A stretch of 64,000 nucleotides of DNA, from assembly GCF_014863545.1 (NCBI RefSeq), contig NZ_CP062260.1, positions 6,749,001 to 6,813,000 on the forward strand, read 5' to 3'. This DNA comes from Paenibacillus sp. JNUCC32. GTDB taxonomy: Bacteria; Bacillota; Bacilli; Paenibacillales; Paenibacillaceae. How positions within the stretch are numbered: position 1 is the first letter of the stretch; each line of letters begins with the position of its first letter. Positions 57,422 through 64,000 of the stretch are shown here, one piece after another. The position numbers were made by a program, and so were the translations under genes. The notes beneath the pieces were generated by a model. The model was not told the origin of the DNA, made no database searches, and saw only the letters and a list, made by a program, of their open reading frames with translations.

Positions 57422-58707
57422 ATCACAATCTGAGTTTCCCTGCGGATACATTGCATAATCGGGGCAGAAGCTCAGTGGCCAACTTGGGGGGATTCGGATT
57501 TATAGCAGCGTTGCTGTTATATGCCTTGTTCAGTTCCCCTTTTCCAGCAGAGCCCGGGATCGCGGAAGCTTTGATTGCTGTTCTTCTGATCTTGTTTGTA
57601 TCGATCCCGACCGGAATCATTGTTATGGGCGGCGGTTTCTCGTTATATCGCCATTACGGTACCGTGCCTGTCGTTATTCATGCCGGCTTCTTCTTTTTGC
57701 TGTGGATTGGGCTTCTGAACGGCGGTGTCGTTTATGGGTGGGATATGACGGATATTATTCGCGATTTGATTCCGTGCGTGTATCTGTTCGTTCCGCTCCT
57801 GCTCTTGCCGGCAATGAAACGCTCAACGCTCAACTGGCTTGCGATATTGCCTTGGATCATCTCCGTAATGGGCGTTATTTTATCCATCAGATTCTACGTG
57901 GTTGTACAGATTTCCCCTCTGGAAGTAGGCAGAATGTATTACTTTGATAATTTTCTGTATCTTCCGTATGATCCCAGCGTTTCGTTTGCCGGCGTATTTC
58001 TTCCCATCATGGCGGTTCATACGTGGAAAAGCTCCAGCCCGTTTCGCTGGCTGGGGAGCCTCGTGATGCTGACTGGCGGTTTCCTGGCCCTCGGGTCTCT
58101 CATGGCCGTTGCGCAGCGCGCGCCGCTTGCGCTTGCTATGCTGTGCTTTGCCGTTTACTTCATCGTGAGCTCGCGCAAATCGATGAATAAGCTGATCATC
58201 GGTCTGATCATTCTTGTCGCCGCAGGGATGCTTGCCCAGGAGCAAATATCCAACTCATTTGAATTGTTGGTATCCAAACAGGAGGATTTCGGCGCAAACG
58301 GAAAAACGGATGAGCTCGCCGCCGTACTGGCTGAAACGTCCGCCTCTCCGTATTCCATGCTGCTGGGAGTAGGGTGGGGAGGCCTGTTTCACGATCCGGC
58401 GGTAAACAACATTCTTGTTTCCTACACTCATTCGGCGGTTAGCTTTTTCCTGCTCAAGGGAGGGCTGATCGGGATTGCAGTGTTGATGACTTATCTGATC
58501 TGGATCCTGTATAGGGCTCTTCAGCGGTTTACGATCACCATGCTCCCCTACATGCTGGCAGCCTTTGTACCTGTCATTATCGGCTTGTTGTTTCAGGTCA
58601 GCTATAAAACCTTGTCGTACGGAATGATCCTTACCATGATCTGTTTGATACATAAGGATCCCGGTAGCGTTCATTCAGGCGGCGAAAAGAACATTCCAAG
58701 ACAGTAA
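57418..58707 (+). CDS. O-antigen ligase/Wzy-like polymerase, copy 2
   Basis: A 429-residue paralogue of the preceding gene, starting at an ATGA overlap. By eye, about 70 percent of residues agree, including the loop ending in FGANGKTDELAAVLAETS, and short DNA stretches are identical (around 56620-56648 and 57868-57896), implying recent duplication or gene conversion. The extra length is mainly a different N-terminus and a hydrophilic tail. One copy may polymerise and the other ligate. Confidence 0.85.
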   Translation: MNHNLSFPADTLHNRGRSSVANLGGFGFIAALLLYALFSSPFPAEPGIAEALIAVLLILFVSIPTGIIVMGGGFSLYRHYGTVPVVIHAGFFFLLWIGLLNGGVVYGWDMTDIIRDLIPCVYLFVPLLLLPAMKRSTLNWLAILPWIISVMGVILSIRFYVVVQISPLEVGRMYYFDNFLYLPYDPSVSFAGVFLPIMAVHTWKSSSPFRWLGSLVMLTGGFLALGSLMAVAQRAPLALAMLCFAVYFIVSSRKSMNKLIIGLIILVAAGMLAQEQISNSFELLVSKQEDFGANGKTDELAAVLAETSASPYSMLLGVGWGGLFHDPAVNNILVSYTHSAVSFFLLKGGLIGIAVLMTYLIWILYRALQRFTITMLPYMLAAFVPVIIGLLFQVSYKTLSYGMILTMICLIHKDPGSVHSGGEKNIPRQ

Positions 58708-58718
58708 GGGGACATGAA

Positions 58719-59951
58719 ATGAAAAAAGAAATCGTGTTTGTGGCCAATTATTTTCATCCGGATTATGCTTCGTCCGGGCAGCTGCTAACTGAACTTTGTT
58801 TGGAGCTCCAGCATGATTTTGATGTGACAGTTATCGCCGTTCAGCCGGAAAACGCAAACCACGTCCAGAAGAAAAGAATGTTTGAATACGATCAACTGGA
58901 ACGTATACGGATTATCCGTCTTCGTACTCCTCAAGTGAATAAGCGAAGCAAATTCAGCCGCATCCTGTTTATTCTCTCCTATTTTCTATTGGCTGTTATC
59001 GCATTGCTTCGCATTAAGAAAGTGGATGTCATCTATACGATATCTTCTCCTCCGATTATCGGCGGATTGATTGGCGCCATCGGCAAGGTGTTAAAACGCG
59101 GAAAACTCGTCTATAACATCATGGATTTTAATCCGGAGCAAGCCGAAGCTATCAGTTACACGAATCGAAAATGGCTGTTTCGTCTGGCCAAGAGAATGGA
59201 TAATTTGAGCTGCCGCATAGCCGACCATATCATCACGGTTGGACAGGACATGCAAGAGACGCTGAACAGCCGCTTTCGTGGACGCAAGGTACCGAGCAAC
59301 AGCGTAATTAATAACTGGACTGACGAGCAGGATATCACGCCGCTGCCCCGCAGCGATGCTAACGTGTCGAAGTTTTTGAAAGATCATGATCTGCAGGGAA
59401 AATTTATCGTGATGTACTCGGGGAATCTCGGTCTTTATTACGATCTGGAGAACATTATACGGGTCGCTTCGGATTTTAAGGATCATCCGGATATCCTGTT
59501 CGTTTTTATCGGCGATGGCGCCATGAAGCCTGAGATGCAGCGATATGTGGAAGAGAAGGGACTGGGGAATGTTCGGTTCCTTCCGTTTCAGCCTAAAGAA
59601 AACATCAAATACTCTCTATGCGCTGCGGATGTCCATTTGGTCGTCAATCAGAAAGGGATCAAGGGCGTCTCGGTTCCAAGCAAAATCTACGGCGTCATGG
59701 CCGCCGGAAAGCCGATACTCGGCGTTCTTGAGCAAGGAAGCGAAGCCGCCGTCCTTATTAAGGAAAGCGGATGCGGAGTCGTTGTGGAACCGCAACAATA
59801 CCGCGAAATCTCCCAGCACATAGCGAATATGTATGCATGCGGTACGGAAACGTTGGAATTGACCGGACGTGGCGGAAGATTGTATTTGGAACGGTATCTT
59901 GCCAAGGCTCAGTCAATCGACAAATACCGGACGCTCCTGCAGTCCATATAG
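58719..59951 (+). CDS. Glycosyltransferase family 4 (WcaI/WbuB-like)
   Basis: A 410-residue GT4 enzyme. The N-terminus IVFVANYFHPDYASSGQLLT is typical of WcaI/WbuB-type proteins. A hydrophobic patch (ILFILSYFLLAVIALLRIKK, about 88-107) suggests membrane association. The donor half has YSGNLGLYYDLENIIRVASD and VPSKIYGVMAAGKPILGVLE, with the E-x7-E-like region. It may transfer fucose or an aminosugar; the donor is not proven. Confidence 0.9.
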   Translation: MKKEIVFVANYFHPDYASSGQLLTELCLELQHDFDVTVIAVQPENANHVQKKRMFEYDQLERIRIIRLRTPQVNKRSKFSRILFILSYFLLAVIALLRIKKVDVIYTISSPPIIGGLIGAIGKVLKRGKLVYNIMDFNPEQAEAISYTNRKWLFRLAKRMDNLSCRIADHIITVGQDMQETLNSRFRGRKVPSNSVINNWTDEQDITPLPRSDANVSKFLKDHDLQGKFIVMYSGNLGLYYDLENIIRVASDFKDHPDILFVFIGDGAMKPEMQRYVEEKGLGNVRFLPFQPKENIKYSLCAADVHLVVNQKGIKGVSVPSKIYGVMAAGKPILGVLEQGSEAAVLIKESGCGVVVEPQQYREISQHIANMYACGTETLELTGRGGRLYLERYLAKAQSIDKYRTLLQSI

Positions 59952-59985
59952 ATGCTGTGATAAAAGGATGGAGGGAAGTAGTAAG

Positions 59986-61350
59986 ATGAAGATTATTTTA
60001 TTGTCCGGCGGTTCGGGTAAGCGTCTGTGGCCTCTCTCCAACGAGCTTCGCTCCAAACAGTTCCTTAAGGTGCTCCCTGGAGAAGAAGGAGAATCCGAGT
60101 CCATGGTGCAGCGCGTTTGGAAGCAATTGCAGAGGAGCAACTTGTCGGATTCATCCTTTATAGCCGCAGGCATTTCGCAGATTGAAATTATTCGAAATCA
60201 GCTTCCCGGCAGGGTGCCGATCATCGTAGAGCCGCAGCGCAGAGATACGTTCCCTGCGATCGCGCTAGCCGCCGTGTATCTGTATTCCATAGCCAACGTC
60301 AATTTACAGGAAACAGTTACCGTACTGCCGGTAGATCCTTTTGTGGAGGAGCCGTTCTTTCATACAATGTCTTCTTTGGATCGCGTTTTGGAAGAGTCCG
60401 GAGCGGATATAGCGCTTATGGGGGTCAAGCCAACCTATCCTTCGGAGAAGTACGGTTATATTCTCCCTGAACAGACGGAGGATGCCTCGTGTGGTTACCG
60501 CAACGTAAAAAGCTTTAAAGAAAAACCAAGCGAAGAGCAGGCTTCGCAATACATCGCACAATCCGCTTATTGGAACTGCGGCGTGTTCTCTTTTAAGCTG
60601 GACTATCTGATCCAGCTTCTGATCGATAAGGGACTGCCGATTCAATATGAGGAAATGTCCAAACAGTATGCAAGGCTCTCGAAGATTAGCTTCGATTATG
60701 AGGTGATCGAGAAGGCTCGGCGCGTCGTGGTGGTTCCTTATGAAGGGAGCTGGAAGGATCTGGGCACTTGGAACACGCTTACAGAGGAGATTCCATCGCC
60801 GATCAACGGGAAAGGGACCATCAGCGACGATTGCTACAACACCCATTTGATTAATGAACTGGATATTCCGGTAGCGGTGCTGGGACTCTCCAATGTCGTG
60901 GTAGCCACTGGCGCAGACGGCATCCTGGTTACGGAGAAATCATCCAGCCCGCGGTTGAAGGAATTTATTTCTCATATCGAACAACGGCCCATGTATGAGG
61001 AACGCCGCTGGGGATGGTACCGTGTACTCGATCTGCAAAAGCATAAGAACGGACATGAGGTTCTTACCAAGCGGATTCGGATTGATGCAGGAAAGAACTC
61101 CAGCTATCATTATCATCTGCATCGCGAAGAATACTGGACGATCACCAGCGGTACAGGTGAAGTCTGCATTCAAGACCAGGTAAAGTCCGTTCAGGCTGGG
61201 GATGTGCTCAAAATACCCGCAGGCACCTTGCATGGAATTCGCGCGCTTGAAGATCTTGAATTCATTGAGGTTCAATCCGGTACCGAAGTATCAGAGGAGG
61301 ATACGATCCGGTTAACCTTTCAATGGGAAGAGATGACCCAGTTCGTCTAA
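59986..61350 (+). CDS. manC: Mannose-1-phosphate guanylyltransferase (ManC, with cupin)
   Basis: A 454-residue protein from ATG 59986 (GGAGGGAAG upstream). The pyrophosphorylase motif LSGGSGKRLWPLSNELRSKQ is at 5-24, the FKEKPS motif near 176-181, and a C-terminal cupin domain (YHYHLHREEYWTITSGTGEV, about 371-390) marks the bifunctional ManC type with phosphomannose isomerase part. It makes GDP-mannose for Gmd/Fcl. No phosphomannomutase gene is in the window. Confidence 0.94.
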   Translation: MKIILLSGGSGKRLWPLSNELRSKQFLKVLPGEEGESESMVQRVWKQLQRSNLSDSSFIAAGISQIEIIRNQLPGRVPIIVEPQRRDTFPAIALAAVYLYSIANVNLQETVTVLPVDPFVEEPFFHTMSSLDRVLEESGADIALMGVKPTYPSEKYGYILPEQTEDASCGYRNVKSFKEKPSEEQASQYIAQSAYWNCGVFSFKLDYLIQLLIDKGLPIQYEEMSKQYARLSKISFDYEVIEKARRVVVVPYEGSWKDLGTWNTLTEEIPSPINGKGTISDDCYNTHLINELDIPVAVLGLSNVVVATGADGILVTEKSSSPRLKEFISHIEQRPMYEERRWGWYRVLDLQKHKNGHEVLTKRIRIDAGKNSSYHYHLHREEYWTITSGTGEVCIQDQVKSVQAGDVLKIPAGTLHGIRALEDLEFIEVQSGTEVSEEDTIRLTFQWEEMTQFV

Positions 61351-61366
61351 GGACAAAGGTAATTTC

Positions 61367-61933
61367 ATGACGGGGGAGAATGCCGTGGGCAGAAACAGAA
61401 GCAGCTACAGGAGCAGGAGGCTCCTGTTTATCATCGTCATCGTTTTCGTTTGGATGAGCATCATTTTTTTCTTCTCCTCCCAGTCGTACCAGCAGCAGGA
61501 TCTAAGGCCGTGGCTTCAGGAGCACTTGCCAGAGGCGGCGATTGAACACTGGTTTTCATGGGTTTCGTTTACTTATGCCGGAGAGATCGTTAGCATCGAT
61601 GCCAAGGGTGTGCCCGGTTTCGTTGAATTTTTTATCCGAAAGGCAGCCCACATCGGGGAATACTTCGTCCTTGGTGGCTTGTTGCTGCTGCTGTTGACGA
61701 ATTTGCTGCGGATCAGGGCTAGCATAGTCATACCTGTGTCATGGTGCTTGTGCGCGTTGTATGCCGTTAGCGACGAGCTGCATCAAAGCACATCGGGGTA
61801 CCGCATCTTTAAGGCACAGGATGTTGTCCTGGATTCGATTGCCGCATTGGTCGGAATAACGCTGGTCAGTGCATATACATATTGGAGGTCTATGAAATCG
61901 AGGCCGAGGGAAGTGTTAGATCGGAAAGGATGA
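61367..61933 (+). CDS. VanZ-family membrane protein
   Basis: A 188-residue protein with four hydrophobic segments, the first being LLFIIVIVFVWMSIIFFFSS. The VanZ pattern is seen in RKAAHIGEYFVLGGLLLLLL and SDELHQSTSGYRIFKAQDVV. Relatives occur in many Gram-positive EPS and teicoplanin-resistance loci; a role in lipid-linked sugar metabolism or surface attachment is not established. It lies 16 bases after manC and 6 before the LCP gene. Confidence 0.9.
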   Translation: MTGENAVGRNRSSYRSRRLLFIIVIVFVWMSIIFFFSSQSYQQQDLRPWLQEHLPEAAIEHWFSWVSFTYAGEIVSIDAKGVPGFVEFFIRKAAHIGEYFVLGGLLLLLLTNLLRIRASIVIPVSWCLCALYAVSDELHQSTSGYRIFKAQDVVLDSIAALVGITLVSAYTYWRSMKSRPREVLDRKG

Positions 61934-61939
61934 CGAGGC

Positions 61940-62875
61940 ATGAAAAAATGGCTGAAGATTACGGCGGGAGCGCTCGTGAGTCTGACCGTGTTGGCAGGCG
62001 GTTATGGTGTGTATGTGTACCAGTCCGTCAAAGCGACGGCTGAACAAATTTATGAGCAGCGGGAACCCTCATCGCCTCCCGCTTTTATAACAGCCGATCC
62101 CATCCTGCAGGAAATCCAGACGGCGGATATTGATCGGCGCGAGCCCTTTACGGTGCTTGTGCTGGGAGTAGACGAACGCCCGAATGACCGGGGAAGGTCG
62201 GACGCGATGATTATGCTGTCCGTCAATCCGTCGAAACAGTCGATCCTGATGTTTAACATTCCTCGAGACACTCGTACAGTCATCGCGGACCGCGGCACGG
62301 AGGATAAAATCAATCATGCCTACGCGTTCGGAGGCATCCAAATGTCCGTACGGACCGTTGAGGAATGGCTCCGATTTCCGGTGAATTATTACGTTAAAGT
62401 CAACATGGAGGGTTTTGCGAACATCATAGACGCGCTTGGCGGAGTCGATATTGATAACGCGTTGGCATTTGATTATGAGGGCCATCATTTTGCCAAGGGA
62501 CGGCTGCATTTGAACGGCCGGGAAGCATTGGCTTTTTCCCGGATGCGTTATGAGGATCCCCGCGGCGATTTAGGCAGGAATTCCAGGCAGCGTCAAATCG
62601 TGAAAGAAGTGTTGAACAGCGCGCTTGACGTATCAACGGTCTTCAAGCTTGAAGCTTTGCTTAAGGAGGTCGGGTCAAGCGTAAAGACAGACGTCCGATT
62701 TGATGAAATGAAGACGTTTGTAACCGACTATCGCCAGGATATGAAAACCATCAAACAGATCGAAATTCAGGGAGGCGGGCAGAAGATCGGCGGTGTCTGG
62801 TATTATCAAGTGAGCGAGAAGGAACGTCAGCGTATCCATCAACTGCTTAAAGAGCATATGGATCGAAACGAATGA
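61940..62875 (+). CDS. LCP-family (LytR-CpsA-Psr) phosphotransferase
   Basis: A 311-residue LCP protein with one N-terminal membrane helix (ITAGALVSLTVLAGGYGVYV) and the catalytic domain outside. Landmarks are VLGVDERPNDRGRSDAMIML (about 72-91), FNIPRDTRTVI with the phosphate-binding Arg residues, and the later FSRMRYEDPRGDLGR. Such enzymes move undecaprenyl-linked polymers onto peptidoglycan, so at least part of the EPS may be wall-bound. It is the last gene of the operon. Confidence 0.95.
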   Translation: MKKWLKITAGALVSLTVLAGGYGVYVYQSVKATAEQIYEQREPSSPPAFITADPILQEIQTADIDRREPFTVLVLGVDERPNDRGRSDAMIMLSVNPSKQSILMFNIPRDTRTVIADRGTEDKINHAYAFGGIQMSVRTVEEWLRFPVNYYVKVNMEGFANIIDALGGVDIDNALAFDYEGHHFAKGRLHLNGREALAFSRMRYEDPRGDLGRNSRQRQIVKEVLNSALDVSTVFKLEALLKEVGSSVKTDVRFDEMKTFVTDYRQDMKTIKQIEIQGGGQKIGGVWYYQVSEKERQRIHQLLKEHMDRNE

Positions 62876-62930
62876 GACGATGAGTGCATGGATGCTTAAT
62901 GGCTCTGACAATGAAACAGTTGGCATGAAA

Positions 62931-62961
62931 AGAGGGGGAAGACGTTAAGTCTTCACCCTCT
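62931..62961 (+). terminator. Hairpin at the end of the EPS operon
   Basis: AGAGGGGGAAGAC pairs with GTCTTCACCCTCT around GTTAA, with one mismatch. It is strong but the following T run is poor. It lies between convergent genes and probably serves both. Confidence 0.65.
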
Positions 62962-62994
62962 CCGTGTTGTATTGCATCATGATCATCGCATCGA

Positions 62995-64000
62995 TTATCC
63001 TAACTTGATCCAGGAATGGACGCCTTTTGAACGCTGTTTGCAAATATACAGCGAATCTACCCCGTTACTGTCCTCAACCATGATGATTCGGCCGCGGTGG
63101 GCAGCAGAAGCAGCCGGTATCGCAGGCAACGGACTGAGGATCATGCTGCTGGAGCGAATCAATTCGGTAAAGACAGCCGAACTCGCGATCGTTTCCTCCC
63201 CGTAAGGAATGTTATTTACCAGGTTCGGCAGCACGAATATCGAATGGACTTGGAGATTAAGCGGCTCGTATACCACGAGGTCGACGATGTCCGTGTAGTA
63301 TTTCTTGAACGTTTTCGTAATGGTAAAGCGTTCGGAGCCGGAAGGAAGAATAAGAGTCAGATCGTTGGTGTCCCCGCCGATATCAATAAATAGCGGTGTT
63401 GATTTCCCCGACAGGTTCGTGCCAGACAGCACGAAGGTGTAATATTCATGCTTATGCAGACGTTCAACGGTTCTCATACGGAGCTTGGTCTTTGAGCCGG
63501 TTGAACTTTGGGTGACGATACAGCCGGATGGAGCCGCTTGTTTAAAGGCAAAGCCCGGGTCAGGTTCGATGGAGTATGGGACATCATTCGTAAACATGGC
63601 GCTGAGAGACGGGTTTCGAAGCAGGTTATGGCCAGAGGAGCCGATATAAGGTACGGTACGTCGTTCCGTTAAATAGAATGCATCCCGAAATGATGTCCGG
63701 TCCGCGATATTCTCGACAACTACGCAGCCGACAGGGTCCTTGATAAGCGTACCGTGTGTCGTATTGGGATGATTGGCTTGAATCCGGTAGTTACGCGGTC
63801 CGAGGATGATATCCTGCGATGCCGTAGAACCCGGATCTACGGTGACGATGTATCCTTTATTGTGATTGTAATCCGTGATCGCGTAGTGATCCAGACGGCA
63901 TCCGTCAATCCACACGCCTGACGTATGTCCGTAAATTCCCACAAAGCTCTCATAGGTCGCTTCCGCATGGCATTCTTCGATCGAAACGGCACGGGCATTA
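62995..64000 (-). CDS. Right-handed beta-helix protein, 5' end outside window
   Basis: The minus-strand frame runs from the right window edge to the stop at 62995 (335 residues visible); the GTG at 63942 is internal, since the frame stays open upstream. The visible N-terminal part (GIYGHTSGVWIDGCRLDHYA) shows parallel beta-helix coils as in pectate-lyase-like or phage-spike proteins. From about 130 onward it is beta-sandwich-like (LLRNPSLSAMFTNDVPYSIE). It converges on the EPS operon and might act on its polymer. Family not secure. Confidence 0.65.
   Translation of the reverse strand, partial: NARAVSIEECHAEATYESFVGIYGHTSGVWIDGCRLDHYAITDYNHNKGYIVTVDPGSTASQDIILGPRNYRIQANHPNTTHGTLIKDPVGCVVVENIADRTSFRDAFYLTERRTVPYIGSSGHNLLRNPSLSAMFTNDVPYSIEPDPGFAFKQAAPSGCIVTQSSTGSKTKLRMRTVERLHKHEYYTFVLSGTNLSGKSTPLFIDIGGDTNDLTLILPSGSERFTITKTFKKYYTDIVDLVVYEPLNLQVHSIFVLPNLVNNIPYGEETIASSAVFTELIRSSSMILSPLPAIPAASAAHRGRIIMVEDSNGVDSLYICKQRSKGVHSWIKLG

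Overview
The window looks like a chromosomal segment of a Paenibacillus-type Firmicute. Genes carry strong AGGAGG-type ribosome sites, base composition is moderate, the phage module has PBSX/skin-type gene order, a secreted alginate lyase is preceded by a CcpA cre-like site, and the exopolysaccharide (EPS) genes are of the Wzx/Wzy type. No rRNA, tRNA, insertion sequence or CRISPR array was seen.

Region 1 (1-15.7 kb, + strand) is the late part of a contractile-tail element colinear with B. subtilis PBSX: fibre-like protein (cut by the left edge), tail terminator-like protein, small conserved protein, sheath, tube, two-frame tail-assembly chaperone with an A-AAA-AAC slippery site, tape measure, LysM protein, hub and baseplate genes (xkdQ-xkdU), large tail fibre, accessory proteins, holin and glucosaminidase endolysin. 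Head genes and integrase are not in the window, so prophage and phage-tail bacteriocin cannot be told apart.

Region 2 (16-22.5 kb, - strand) encodes two secreted polysaccharide-degrading proteins: a 1.65 kb-codon multidomain protein (esterase, carbohydrate-binding modules, right-handed beta-helix) and a CBM32-PL7 alginate lyase.

Region 3 (22.8-40.2 kb) is ordinary chromosome: dGTPase, luciferase-like oxidoreductase, RNA methyltransferase-like protein, alkyltransferase-like protein, D-2-hydroxyacid dehydrogenase, ThpR, SleB-like hydrolase, UPF0173 hydrolase, UgtP-like glycosyltransferase, a TetR/YhgE pair sharing operator-like sites, and the large subunit of glutamate synthase.

Region 4 (40.4-64 kb) is the most interesting. 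A Wzx/Wzy EPS locus (Wzz, GtaB, sugar-phosphate transferase, Fcl, Gmd, Wzx, three glycosyltransferases, two tandem Wzy-like proteins, ManC, VanZ-like and LCP proteins) is predicted to make a fucose-containing polymer. Between its tyrosine kinase (CpsD-like) and its Wzz lies an eight-gene set that looks like a RiPP pathway: nucleotidyltransferase, a 34-residue precursor with a lasso-type leader, HPr-kinase-like kinase, PqqD-like recognition protein, S26 signal-peptidase-like protein, an ABC exporter with an unusual N-terminal domain and zinc ribbon, and a DUF1854 protein. The lasso cyclase (asparagine-synthetase-like) and transglutaminase-like leader protease are absent, and the predicted core has no Asp/Glu acceptor, so it is not a lasso peptide. 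Three sigma-A-type promoters (before the PilZ-like/kinase genes, the precursor and wzz) each have a 15-bp palindrome of the form GATAC-N5-GTATC filling the 17-bp spacer, which ties peptide and EPS genes to one regulator. A divergent XRE-family gene at 40.7-41.1 kb is the obvious candidate. My proposal is a peptide, possibly phosphorylated and glycosylated, that is made and exported together with the EPS.
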